A stretch of DNA of 64,000 nt from Rhodoferax sp. U2-2l (GTDB lineage: Bacteria; Pseudomonadota; Gammaproteobacteria; Burkholderiales; Burkholderiaceae_C). Each line of letters begins with the position of its first letter. Positions within the stretch are counted from its first letter, which is position 1. Of this stretch, positions 36,368 to 44,799 are shown piece by piece. The translations under genes and the position numbers were made by a program. The notes under the pieces are model-generated. The model was given only the letters and a program-made list of their open reading frames with translations, had not been told where the DNA came from and made no database searches. The stretch is from the NCBI RefSeq assembly GCF_020594515.1, contig NZ_JAJCTH010000007.1, forward strand, positions 113,901-177,900, written 5' to 3'.

Positions 36368-37915
36368 ATGGCAGTGAGAGTCACCATAAAAACCAGTACC
36401 TATTTCGATTCGGTATCGCTGATGTCTTTGTCAACGAAAGCCAACCAGATCGAAGGCGTTGACCAGGCGGTCGTCGCCATGGGTACCGAGATGAACAAAG
36501 GCGTTTTGCGAAACGTCGGCCTGTTCGTACCGCAAATCGATGAAGCCGGCGCCGGCGACCTGATGATTGTGGTCAAGGCAGCCGACGACGAGGCGTGTGC
36601 GCTGGCCCTCGAGAAAATCGAGGCATTGATGAAGACCCGGCGCAAGTCTGGCGGCGCCAAGGAGATGAGCTTCGCCACCCTGTCCAGTGCGTGTGAGCAT
36701 GTGCCTGAGGCCAATCTGGCCATCGTCGCCGTGCCGGGCGAGTACGCAGCACGTGAAGCGCGTCAAGCGCTCGAGCGCAACCTGCACGTGCTCATGTTCA
36801 GCGACAACGTGAGCATCGAGGACGAAGTGGCGCTCAAGCAGTTGGCCCACGACAAAGGTTTGCTGATGATGGGACCTGATTGCGGTACCGCGATCCTTGG
36901 CAACACGGGTCTGTGCTTCGCCAATGCGGTGCGCCGCGGCAACATCGGCATCGTCGGCGCGTCGGGCACGGGTAGCCAGGAAATCAGCGTGCGCATCCAC
37001 GATTTTGGTGGTGGCATCTCGCAGCTGATCGGCACGGGCGGACGCGATCTGTCGGAGCGCGTGGGCGGCATCATGATGATTGACGGCATCCGCGCCTTGG
37101 CGGCTGACCCGGCAACCGCGGTCATCGTCCTGGTGTCCAAGCCTGCCCCCAAGAGCGTGGAGAAGAAGGTGCTGGCCGAAATCAAGGCTTGCGGCAAACC
37201 GGTCGTGGTCTGCATCCTCGGCGGCGCGGAAGACGCTGTGGTGGAAGCTGGCGGCCATTTCGCACGCGCCACCAAGGAAGCGGCCTTGAAGGCGGTGCTC
37301 CTCAGTGGTATCGCTGAATCGGGCATCAACAAGCGCGCCTTGAATCTGCCCCTGATCGCCGAAACACGTTTGAAACTCACGGCCGAGCAGAAGTACATCC
37401 GGGCCCTGATGTGCGGCGGCACGCTGTGTGACGAGTTGATGTTCCTGGCCAAGGAGAAGTTCGACAACGTCTACAGCAACATCGCCAAGGATCCCGCGCA
37501 CCGGATGCGTGATCTCGACGTGAGCCAGGAGCATACGTTCATCGATTTCGGTGATGACGATTTCACCCGCGGTCGTCCGCACCCGATGATCGACCCCTCG
37601 CTGCGCATTGAGCGCTTCAAGCGCGAGGCCCAAGACCCGTCCGTCGGCGTCATCGTCATGGACTTCATCATCGGTTTTGGTGCCCACGCCGACCCGGTTG
37701 GCGTGACGCTGCCAAGCATCATGGAAGCCAAGGCGCTCGCAGCGCAACAGGGACGTCACCTTGAAATCCTGGCCTATGTGCTGGGCACCGAAATGGACAC
37801 CCCGGCGCTGAACGAGCAGGTCAAGAAGCTAGAGTCCGCTGGTGTCACGATCGCCAGCAGTTGTACTAACGCCGGTCTGCTTGCGCGCGGCTTTGTTGAA
37901 AAGGATGTGAAGTAA
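36368..37915 (+). CDS. allF: Oxamate carbamoyltransferase component AllF (FdrA)
   Basis: 515 residues from the ATG at 36368, preceded by TAGGAGGTTATTTGTC. FdrA family features: the ACT-like N-terminal VRVTIKTSTYFDSVSLM and MGTEMNKGVLRNVGLF, then a CoA-synthetase-like Rossmann half (NIGIVGASGTGSQEISVRI and GTGGRDLS) and the second half GGTLCDELMFLA. FdrA was first named as an FtsH suppressor and later assigned to oxamate carbamoyltransferase with AllG and AllH. The stop TAA shares its last base with the allG start. Confidence 0.9.
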   Translation: MAVRVTIKTSTYFDSVSLMSLSTKANQIEGVDQAVVAMGTEMNKGVLRNVGLFVPQIDEAGAGDLMIVVKAADDEACALALEKIEALMKTRRKSGGAKEMSFATLSSACEHVPEANLAIVAVPGEYAAREARQALERNLHVLMFSDNVSIEDEVALKQLAHDKGLLMMGPDCGTAILGNTGLCFANAVRRGNIGIVGASGTGSQEISVRIHDFGGGISQLIGTGGRDLSERVGGIMMIDGIRALAADPATAVIVLVSKPAPKSVEKKVLAEIKACGKPVVVCILGGAEDAVVEAGGHFARATKEAALKAVLLSGIAESGINKRALNLPLIAETRLKLTAEQKYIRALMCGGTLCDELMFLAKEKFDNVYSNIAKDPAHRMRDLDVSQEHTFIDFGDDDFTRGRPHPMIDPSLRIERFKREAQDPSVGVIVMDFIIGFGAHADPVGVTLPSIMEAKALAAQQGRHLEILAYVLGTEMDTPALNEQVKKLESAGVTIASSCTNAGLLARGFVEKDVK

Positions 37916-39348
37916 TGAAACCCATCGAATCTCTCTTTCAGGGTGTCAATGTCGTCAATATCGGCATTGAAATGTTCAAGGACGACATCGCCCGCCAAGG
38001 CGCCCCCGTTGTGCATCTGGACTGGCGTCCGCCGGGTGGCAGCAACCCTGCGGTGGTGGCGGCACTGGACAAACTGGCTGATCCCGCATTGGCCGAGCGC
38101 ATCGAGCGGGCCAACGAGCAGGCGGTGCAGCGCATCATCAACTCGCACCCGGTGCTGGTGGGCTACGGACGGGCGATCGATGTCGTGCCGGGCATGACCA
38201 AAACGACCATTCTGCACGCTGGCCCCCCGATCGCCTGGGAGCGCATGAATGGCGCCATGCGGGGTGCTGTCACTGGCGCCCTGGTCTTTGAAGGTCTTGC
38301 CACTGACCTCGAAGATGCAGCGCGCGTTGCAGCGTCCGGCGCGATTACCTTCTCGCCCTGCCACGAGCACGCTTGCGTTGGCTCCATGGCCGGCGTGACC
38401 TCGGCGTCGATGTACATGCACATCGTGAAGAACAAGACCTATGGCAACGTCGCTTACACCAACTTGAGCGAACAGATGGCGAAGATTCTTCGCATGGGCG
38501 CCAACGACGCGAGCGTGATCGAACGCCTGAACTGGATGCGCGATGTCCTGGGCCCGATGCTGAAGGCGGCCCTGGAGCGCGCTGGCGAGATCGACCTGCG
38601 ACTGATGTTGTCGCAAGCGCTGCATATGGGCGACGAGTGCCACAACCGCAACGTGGCGGGCACCACCTTGTTGATTCAGGCCCTGGCGCCGCACATCCTG
38701 GAGGCGGAAGGCTTCACCACAGCGCAAAAGCGTCAGGTGTTTGACTTTGTCGCCAGCAGCGACTACTTCTCGGGTCCGACCTGGATGGCACTGTGCAAGT
38801 GCGCGCTGGACGCCGCCCACGGCGTCCCGGACAGCACGATCGTGACGACCATGTGCCGCAACGGCGTCGAATTCGGCATCCGGATCAGCGGCATCCCGGG
38901 CAACACCTGGTTCACAGGGCCGGCGCAGCGCGTGGTCGGACCGATGTTTGCGGGCTACAAGCCGGAGGATTCGGGACTCGACATTGGCGACAGCGCCATC
39001 ACCGAAACCTATGGCATTGGTGGCTTCGCCATGGCGACCGCGCCGGCCATCGTCGCACTGGTGGGCGGCACCATCGACGATGCGATCGGTTTCTCGGTTC
39101 GCATGAGCGAGATCACCACGGCAGAGAATCCGAACGTCACGATTCCGTTGCTCGATTTCAAAGGCATCTCCACCGGCATTGACATCCGCAAGGTGGTGCA
39201 GACCGGTATCTTGCCGGTCATCAACACCGCCATCGCGCACAAGGACGCCGGTGTCGGGATGATCGGCGCTGGCATCACCTACCCGCCAGCCGAGTGCTTC
39301 TATCAAGCACTGTTGGCCTTCTCGGCCAAGTTGTCGGGCGAACACTGA
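37915..39348 (+). CDS. allG: Oxamate carbamoyltransferase component AllG (YlbE, DUF1116)
   Basis: 477 residues, ATG at 37915 overlapping the allF stop by one base. DUF1116 features: VVHLDWRPPGGSNPAVVAAL near the start, NRNVAGTTLLIQALAPH in the middle and RISGIPGNTWFTGPAQRV with VGMIGAGITYPPAECF at the end, the last segments being strongly conserved in YlbE. AllG acts with AllF and AllH in transferring the carbamoyl group of oxalurate to phosphate, giving oxamate and carbamoyl phosphate. A strong terminator-like hairpin follows the gene. Confidence 0.9.
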   Translation: MKPIESLFQGVNVVNIGIEMFKDDIARQGAPVVHLDWRPPGGSNPAVVAALDKLADPALAERIERANEQAVQRIINSHPVLVGYGRAIDVVPGMTKTTILHAGPPIAWERMNGAMRGAVTGALVFEGLATDLEDAARVAASGAITFSPCHEHACVGSMAGVTSASMYMHIVKNKTYGNVAYTNLSEQMAKILRMGANDASVIERLNWMRDVLGPMLKAALERAGEIDLRLMLSQALHMGDECHNRNVAGTTLLIQALAPHILEAEGFTTAQKRQVFDFVASSDYFSGPTWMALCKCALDAAHGVPDSTIVTTMCRNGVEFGIRISGIPGNTWFTGPAQRVVGPMFAGYKPEDSGLDIGDSAITETYGIGGFAMATAPAIVALVGGTIDDAIGFSVRMSEITTAENPNVTIPLLDFKGISTGIDIRKVVQTGILPVINTAIAHKDAGVGMIGAGITYPPAECFYQALLAFSAKLSGEH

Positions 39349-39361
39349 TGCTCTAGCGGTA

Positions 39362-39432
39362 GTATGGCGGCGCGGCGGTAGCGCGGTGGGTGCAGAGCCC
39401 ACCGCCGCCGCCGCGCCGCCGTACACTTTTTT
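39362..39432 (+). terminator. GC-rich terminator hairpin between allG and the amidohydrolase gene
   Basis: GGCGGCGCGGCGG (from 39366) can pair with CCGCCGCGCCGCC (ending 39420), with an inner GCGGTGGG/CCCACCGC stem and a TGCAGAG loop, followed by six T at 39427-39432. It lies 14 bases after allG. The amidohydrolase ATG comes 22 bases after the T-run, so that gene needs read-through or a separate start of transcription. Confidence 0.75.
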
Positions 39433-39453
39433 GCATCACTGGAAGGCCGCGCC

Positions 39454-40713
39454 ATGGACCTCGTTTTTCGCCAAGCACGCATCGCCGACGACACGCCTTT
39501 GATGGATGTTGCGATCGAGGGTGCACGCATCTGCGCGATCGCCCCCCAACTGCACGGCCACGGCGCCACTGAGATTGATGCCGCCGGTCGGGTGCTGATG
39601 CCTGGGCTGGTGGACTCTCATCTGCATCTGGAGAAAGCGTTCGTGTCAGAACGCCACCCCAACCGCTCCGGCACCCTGCAAGAAGCCATCCACATCACGG
39701 CGGCACTGAAGCCGACCTTTACCCACGACGACATCATGTTGCGCGCGCGCCGCTTGCTGCGGGAGCTGTCGCGCTTTGGCTGTACCCACGTGCGGGCCCA
39801 TGCCGAGTTCGACCCGGCGCAGGGTTTCACCGGCTTCGACGCCGTCCTGGCGCTGCGCCGGGAGTTTGCCGACATCCTGACTATTCAGGTTGTCGCCTTC
39901 CCGCAAGAAGGCATTTTGAAGACCCCGGGCACCGACGCGATGATGGTTGAGGCCATGAAGAAGGGCGCGGACGTCGTCGGTGGCATTCCCTACAACGACA
40001 TGGACGCGCATGCCCACATCGATTGGGTGTTCCGACTGGCACGCGATTTCGACAAAGACATCGATCTGCATCAGGATTTCAGCGATGACGCGCACGCCAT
40101 GTCCGTCGAGTACCTGGCCCGCAAAACCATCGCTGAAGGCTATGAAGGCCGTGTCAGTGTCGGTCACCTCACCGCGCTGGATGCCTTGCCGCAAGAGCGG
40201 CGCAATACGGTGATCGCGCTCTTGCGAGATGCTGGCATGTCCGTCATGTGCCTGCCTGCGACCGACCTGCACTTGGGTGGCCGGCGCGACACAAGCCGGG
40301 TGCGCCGGGCGCTCACACCGGTTCGGGCGCTGCGCGCTGGCGGCGTGAACGTCTGCCTGGCCAGCAACAACGTGCGCAACGCCTTCACGCCGTTCGGCAA
40401 TGGTGATTTGCTGCAGATCGCGGCTTTGGCCATTCCCGCCTGCCATCTTGGTGGCGCCGACGATCTACCGAGTGTCTTGCCGATGCTGACAACGAACCCG
40501 GCTCAAGCCATGCGCTTGCCCAACTACGGGCTGGCGGTCGGACGGGATGCCGATCTCGTCCTGCTTGACACCTTACGGGTGGCGGATGTCATGCTGGATT
40601 TACCGGTGCGCAACTTCGTCGTCAAACGCGGCCGCGTCGTGGTGAAAACGGCATGTTCGGTGACTCACCTGCATTCTGTTGGTCCCTGCGCTCAACCCGG
40701 CTCCTTCTTATAA
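39454..40713 (+). CDS. Cytosine-deaminase-like amidohydrolase, unknown substrate
   Basis: 419 residues of the amidohydrolase superfamily. The metal HxH is H56/H58 (DSHLHLEK), further His are H206 (DLHQDFSDD) and H238 (VGHLTAL). Compared with E. coli CodA, HCDE becomes HQDF, replacing the catalytic Glu by Phe209, and the catalytic Asp in GHDD becomes Asn305 in ASNNVRNAFTPFGNGDLL. I recall other proteins labelled cytosine deaminase with the same NN pattern, so this may be a distinct subfamily. Ring opening or deamidation of a cyclic ureide is an inference from the AllFGH context. Confidence 0.8.
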   Translation: MDLVFRQARIADDTPLMDVAIEGARICAIAPQLHGHGATEIDAAGRVLMPGLVDSHLHLEKAFVSERHPNRSGTLQEAIHITAALKPTFTHDDIMLRARRLLRELSRFGCTHVRAHAEFDPAQGFTGFDAVLALRREFADILTIQVVAFPQEGILKTPGTDAMMVEAMKKGADVVGGIPYNDMDAHAHIDWVFRLARDFDKDIDLHQDFSDDAHAMSVEYLARKTIAEGYEGRVSVGHLTALDALPQERRNTVIALLRDAGMSVMCLPATDLHLGGRRDTSRVRRALTPVRALRAGGVNVCLASNNVRNAFTPFGNGDLLQIAALAIPACHLGGADDLPSVLPMLTTNPAQAMRLPNYGLAVGRDADLVLLDTLRVADVMLDLPVRNFVVKRGRVVVKTACSVTHLHSVGPCAQPGSFL

Positions 40714-40860
40714 TCACTTTTTTCCCGGTTTGTCGGAGGATTGGCCAGCTGATGTAGATCACATCCGCGGAAGCTCTCCTGGCCGCTTCCGTGGTTCACC
40801 GTTTATCGCGGGTGCCACATGCGGCGCACTCGCAGGGGGTTTTACTTGCTCACTTCTCAC

Positions 40861-41796
40861 ATGGCCCGGTTTGATGCCGAGGCTTTGCACACCTTCTTCA
40901 CCGTGGCGAAGCTGCGCAGCTTCTCTGAAGCGGCCGAGGTCTTGCACAAGACGACATCGACCGTCAGCTATCGCATCAAGACCCTTGAAACAAGTCTTGA
41001 CACCCAGCTTTTCGTGCGGACAACCCGAACGGTGACTTTGACGCCGTCTGGCGCCGTGCTGTTTGCCAAAGCATCCCGCGTTTTCGAGTGGATGGAAACC
41101 TTACCGCAGGAAATTCAGCAGGCCAACGATGGCGTCGAAGCCCGCTTTGTGCTCGTCATCAACAACCTGCTTTACAACGCCGATGCCATCGCCTCACTGC
41201 TCGCACATCTGGCCAAGCGATTTCCCGGCGTCGAGTTGACGGTGCGGCAGGAGGTCTACATGGGGGTATGGGATGAACTGCGGCACCATGGCGGACAGAT
41301 GGCGATCGGCGTGCCCGGCTTTGACACCATTGACGACAATTTTTCAACCGTGCCGTTGGGAATCATCAACTGGGTCTTCGTCGTGGCACCCGAGCATCCG
41401 CTGGCCACGGCGCCCAAGCCTTTGGGTAACGACAAACTTCGCCGTTTTCCAGCTGTCAATGTCGAAGATACCGCTTGGCAACTCACCAAGCGCACGGCGT
41501 GGCGGTTGTCCGGCCAGTCCGAAATCATCGTCCCGGATCTGGATGCCAAGATCGCCTGTCACGTCCGCGGCTTGGGCGGTGGCTTTCTGCCCAAAGCCAT
41601 GGTGCGTCAACTGGTCCAACGGCATCAACTCATCCAATGCCCGGTGGTGGTGGGGCGTCAGCCCTCGCCGCTCGCGCTGGCCTGGCGGCGCGAAGGCGCC
41701 GGAAAGATCACGGCGTATCTGCGCGATCTTTGCCTGGCCCAAGACGATCTGGTCCAGCCGCTGTTTGCCGCCATGGACCCGGTACCGGCCACTTGA
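40861..41796 (+). CDS. allS: LysR-type regulator, AllS-like
   Basis: 311 residues from the ATG at 40861 (an earlier in-frame ATG at 40819 adds 14 residues with no family match). It resembles the E. coli allantoin regulator AllS along its length: DAEALHTFFTVAKLRSFSEA, KTTSTVSYRIKTLE, QANDGVEARFVLVINNLLYN, EVYMGVWDEL, LRRFPAVNVEDTAWQLTKR and GQSEIIVPDLDAKIA all have close counterparts. AllS activates ureidoglycolate catabolism in E. coli under anaerobic allantoin use. Here it closes the AllHFG cluster, which supports a ureide-type inducer. Confidence 0.85.
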   Translation: MARFDAEALHTFFTVAKLRSFSEAAEVLHKTTSTVSYRIKTLETSLDTQLFVRTTRTVTLTPSGAVLFAKASRVFEWMETLPQEIQQANDGVEARFVLVINNLLYNADAIASLLAHLAKRFPGVELTVRQEVYMGVWDELRHHGGQMAIGVPGFDTIDDNFSTVPLGIINWVFVVAPEHPLATAPKPLGNDKLRRFPAVNVEDTAWQLTKRTAWRLSGQSEIIVPDLDAKIACHVRGLGGGFLPKAMVRQLVQRHQLIQCPVVVGRQPSPLALAWRREGAGKITAYLRDLCLAQDDLVQPLFAAMDPVPAT

Positions 41797-41940
41797 AGCC
41801 GTGTTGCGGGCTTGGTTGCTCGCAAGCGGCGGTCAAACCCAGGCCAGCGTCTGCAGACCATGATGAACAACAGCGCCTCTGGGCAATCCGGGGGGCAACG
41901 CCCGCCTGAATTAACCATCTTCCGAATTAGCCGACACGGC

Positions 41941-42183
41941 GTGCATGCTGAGCCACAACTCGGCCACCCAAGCCAACGAGCTGGGTGACACCATCTTGAA
42001 GGTGGTGACCGAAGCTTATCCCGCCAGGGAAGAAGCCTATGGCGCTGGCTTTGCGGTGCCGGTGTGCGCGGTGGTGAAACCCGTGACATGGTCAAGCTCT
42101 ACAAACCCGAACCGAAAACCATGTTCCTAGACGCCAAGTTCACGTGGGCCAACGACGGCAGCTACACCTACAAGGCCAAGTAT
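41941..42183 (+). pseudogene. Decayed copy of the triple-rhodanese gene
   Basis: This stretch matches the intact rhodanese gene 4 kb downstream in two blocks. The first (ACTCGGCCACC onward, through GCCTATGGCGC) corresponds to the end of rhodanese domain 2 (45914-46008). The second (from TGCGGTGCCGG, through DMVKLYKPEPKT and DGSYTYKAK) corresponds to domain 3 from its active-site Cys to the end (46258-46391). The intervening 250 bases are deleted and several point changes and frame breaks are present, so it cannot make the protein. Confidence 0.8.
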
Positions 42184-42246
42184 TCTGCGGACCCAACGAC
42201 ATTTTTTGCGGCGGCGAAACGCTCACATCCATTGGCGCTATCGGCC

Positions 42247-42365
42247 CCAAGAGAGGTTTTCGGGCTGCCAGACGCGGTAGATGCGGCCCTGCTTGCCAAG
42301 CTGCTCGATCGCCACCCCGCACCAGGCGACTGATCTCACGGCTCACGGCCTCCAGTTGTTGCCGC
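42247..42365 (-). pseudogene. Decayed copy of the FNR/Crp-type regulator 3-prime end
   Basis: The plus-strand text CTGCCAGACGCGGTAGATGC, then GGCCCTGCTTG and CACCAGGCGACTGATCTC, parallels the 3-prime end of the intact minus-strand regulator (46440-46560: CTGCAAGACGCGGTAAATGC, GGCCCTGCTTG, CACCAGGCGACTGATCTCGC). On the minus strand it would encode the helix-turn-helix (SREISRLV) and tail. It follows the rhodanese remnant in the same order as in the intact cluster, showing that both come from one duplicated block. Confidence 0.75.
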
Positions 42366-42441
42366 CCACTGCAGCCAGGCCACTCCACCAGCCTCGCCCG
42401 CGGGTTCAGGTGACGACACGCGTTGACTTGAATCATCCCTG

Positions 42442-42455
42442 TTGATTTATATCAA
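42442..42455. promoter_or_regulatory. FNR box upstream of the octaheme cytochrome gene
   Basis: TTGATTTATATCAA is a perfect TTGAT-N4-ATCAA site, the FNR consensus. Its centre lies 83 bases before the GTG start of the cytochrome gene, in an AT-rich stretch. An FNR/Crp-family gene lies at the far end of the same cluster. Anaerobic activation of the cytochrome operon is the simple reading. Confidence 0.8.
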
Positions 42456-42531
42456 TACTTGGTTTTATAAGAAACCCAAAATTCATTGGGAAAAATGCGT
42501 GTTTCATCACCATGTGAATGAGGGGCTTAAC

Positions 42532-44163
42532 GTGAAGCCGAACTTGAAACCAGGTTACCAGCGCTTGATGCTTGCCGTCTTTTTGGCAGGATGCTTGGGC
42601 CTGGCCTCATTGGCAAGCAGCAACGCAACGCAAGCGCAAGAATCGGCCAAGCCGCTCAAGCTCACGACCTCCGCAGACCACGCCAAGTTCCAGGAACTCA
42701 AGCAGTTCTTCGCTTCGGGGCCGGAGTTGACCAAGGTGTGCATCAGCTGCCACACCGAGGCGGCGGGCCAGATCCACCGTACCAAACACTGGAAGTGGGA
42801 GTTTCTCAACCCCGACACCAACCAGGTGCTGGGCAAGAAAACGGTGGTCAACAATTTCTGCATTTCCATCGCCTCCAACCAGGCCTCCTGCACCGGCTGC
42901 CATGTGGGCTACGGCTGGAAAGACAACAATTTTGACTTCAAGTCCGAAGAAAACGTGGACTGCGTGGTGTGTCACGACACCACCGGCAACTACAAAAAAC
43001 CCGCCGGATTGGCCGGCAACGTGGTCACCAAGGACATGGAGTTCCCCCCCGGCTCCGGCAAAATCCTCAAAGCCATTGACCTGAGCAACATCGCCCAAAA
43101 GGTCGGCAAGACCAGCCGCGACACCTGCGGCGGTTGCCACTTCAACGGTGGCGGTGGCGACGGCGTCAAACACGGCGACCTGGACACCTCCATGGCCGCG
43201 CCTGACTTTGAGCTGGACGTGCACATGGACGCCTCGGGCCTGGACTTCACCTGTGCCACCTGCCACAAGACCTCGGCCCATGACGTGGCCGGCAGCCGCT
43301 ACACCGCCACCGGCAAAGACACCAAAGGCGCCCACCTGCGCGGCAATCCGGCCAACGGCAACCCGGCCACCTGTGTGTCGTGCCACGGCAATGGCCCGCA
43401 CAAAACCAACGTGCGTCTGAACCAACACACCGCCAAACTGGCCTGCCAGACCTGCCATATCCCGGCCTTTGCCCGCGGTGGTGTGCCCACCAAAATGGTC
43501 TGGGACTGGTCAGCCGCTGGCAAACGCGACGCCAATGGCCAGCACATCGTGCTCAAGGACGAGAAAGGCCACATCACCTACGAGTCGCGCAAGGGCCAGT
43601 TTGTGCTGGCTGAAAACGTGAAACCCGAATACGCCTGGTTCAACGGCACGGTGAACTACACCTTGCTGTCGGACAAGATCGAAAAAAACGCCGAGCCCAC
43701 CCACATCAACAAGCTCGACGGCAGCCCAACCGACGGCAAATCCATGATCTGGCCGATGAAGGTGATGCGCGGCACCCAGCCGTTTGATCCGATCAACAAA
43801 ACGCTGATCACCCCGCACACAGCCGGCAACGACGACACCGGCTACTGGAAAAATCTGGACTGGGCCAAAGCCATTCCCGTGGGCATGGCCGATTCCGGCG
43901 CACCGTATTCCGGTCAATACGACTTCATCAACACCGAAATGGCCTGGCCGCTCAACCACATGGTGGCGCCCAAAGACAAGGCGCTGGCCTGTGTGGACTG
44001 CCATGCCAAGGATGGCCGCCTGGCCGGTCTGCCCGGCATCTACCTGCCCGGTACCCACAGCATGCCGCTGGTGGACAAACTCGGTTGGGGCCTGGCGCTG
44101 CTGACACTGCTGGGTGTCCTGGGCCATGGCGCGGTGCGGGTGATGTCCCGCCGCAAAGTTTGA
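42532..44163 (+). CDS. Membrane-anchored octaheme cytochrome c, tetrathionate reductase (OTR) family
   Basis: 543 residues from the GTG at 42532, which has a GAGGGG ribosome site; the longer frame starts inside the FNR box and is rejected. Signal peptide residues 1-35. Eight CxxCH haem sites: CISCH (from 70), CTGCH, CVVCH, CGGCH, CATCH, CVSCH, CQTCH and CVDCH. A C-terminal helix WGLALLTLLGVLGHGAVRVM with a basic end anchors it on the periplasmic face. The OTR family reduces tetrathionate, nitrite or hydroxylamine in vitro. Neighbouring cytochrome b suggests electrons come from quinol, or go to it. Confidence 0.88.
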   Translation: MKPNLKPGYQRLMLAVFLAGCLGLASLASSNATQAQESAKPLKLTTSADHAKFQELKQFFASGPELTKVCISCHTEAAGQIHRTKHWKWEFLNPDTNQVLGKKTVVNNFCISIASNQASCTGCHVGYGWKDNNFDFKSEENVDCVVCHDTTGNYKKPAGLAGNVVTKDMEFPPGSGKILKAIDLSNIAQKVGKTSRDTCGGCHFNGGGGDGVKHGDLDTSMAAPDFELDVHMDASGLDFTCATCHKTSAHDVAGSRYTATGKDTKGAHLRGNPANGNPATCVSCHGNGPHKTNVRLNQHTAKLACQTCHIPAFARGGVPTKMVWDWSAAGKRDANGQHIVLKDEKGHITYESRKGQFVLAENVKPEYAWFNGTVNYTLLSDKIEKNAEPTHINKLDGSPTDGKSMIWPMKVMRGTQPFDPINKTLITPHTAGNDDTGYWKNLDWAKAIPVGMADSGAPYSGQYDFINTEMAWPLNHMVAPKDKALACVDCHAKDGRLAGLPGIYLPGTHSMPLVDKLGWGLALLTLLGVLGHGAVRVMSRRKV

Positions 44164-44174
44164 GGAGAAGCCAC

Positions 44175-44771
44175 ATGACACAACGTGTTTATCTGTTCAA
44201 GGTGTTTGAGCGCCTGTGGCATTGGTCACAAGCCGCCCTGATCATCTTCATGCTGCTCACGGGCTTTGAAATCCATGGCACCTACACCGTGCTCGGCTTT
44301 GAGAAAGCGGTGGATTACCACGTGGTGGCCGCGTGGACGCTGGTGGGCGTGTGGGTGTTTGCCATCTTCTGGCACCTCACCACCGGCGAATGGCGTCAGT
44401 ACATCCCCACTTTTGAGCGCATCGTGGTGATCTCCAACTACTACGCGTCGGGCATCTTCAAGGGCGAACCTCACCCCTTCAAACCCACGTCACAGCAAAA
44501 ACACAACCCGCTGCAGCGCCTGACGTATCTGGCCATCCTCACGCTCTTGAGCCCGCTGATCTGGATCACCGGCTGGCTCTACCTGTTTTACGCCGACTGG
44601 GCCAGGTGGGGCATAAGCAGCCTGCAACTGGAGTGGGTCGCCGTGGGGCACACCATCGGAGCGTTTTTGATGCTGGCTTTTCTGATCTCGCACATCTATC
44701 TGATCACCACCGGTCACAAGATCACCTCCCAGGTCAAAGCCATGATCACCGGCTGGGAAGAACTCAGCTGA
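44175..44771 (+). CDS. Di-haem cytochrome b (FdhI/b561-like) membrane subunit
   Basis: 198 residues from the ATG at 44175, after GAGGAGAAG and 11 bases behind the octaheme gene. Four membrane helices carry likely haem ligands: His in FERLWHWSQ, DYHVVAAW, HTIGAFLML and SHIYLITTGH. This is the quinone-interacting cytochrome b module used by formate dehydrogenase, Ni-Fe hydrogenase and thiosulfate reductase. Here it would link the quinone pool to the octaheme protein in the periplasm. Followed by the monoheme cytochrome gene 28 bases on. Confidence 0.88.
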   Translation: MTQRVYLFKVFERLWHWSQAALIIFMLLTGFEIHGTYTVLGFEKAVDYHVVAAWTLVGVWVFAIFWHLTTGEWRQYIPTFERIVVISNYYASGIFKGEPHPFKPTSQQKHNPLQRLTYLAILTLLSPLIWITGWLYLFYADWARWGISSLQLEWVAVGHTIGAFLMLAFLISHIYLITTGHKITSQVKAMITGWEELS

Positions 44772-44799
44772 CCCCCCCATTTTTTACAGGAGCATGGAT

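Noticed and set aside
42442..42531. Longer N-terminus for the octaheme cytochrome starting at 42442
   Set aside because: It would begin inside the FNR box and place 30 non-signal residues before the signal peptide; the GTG at 42532 has a ribosome site.
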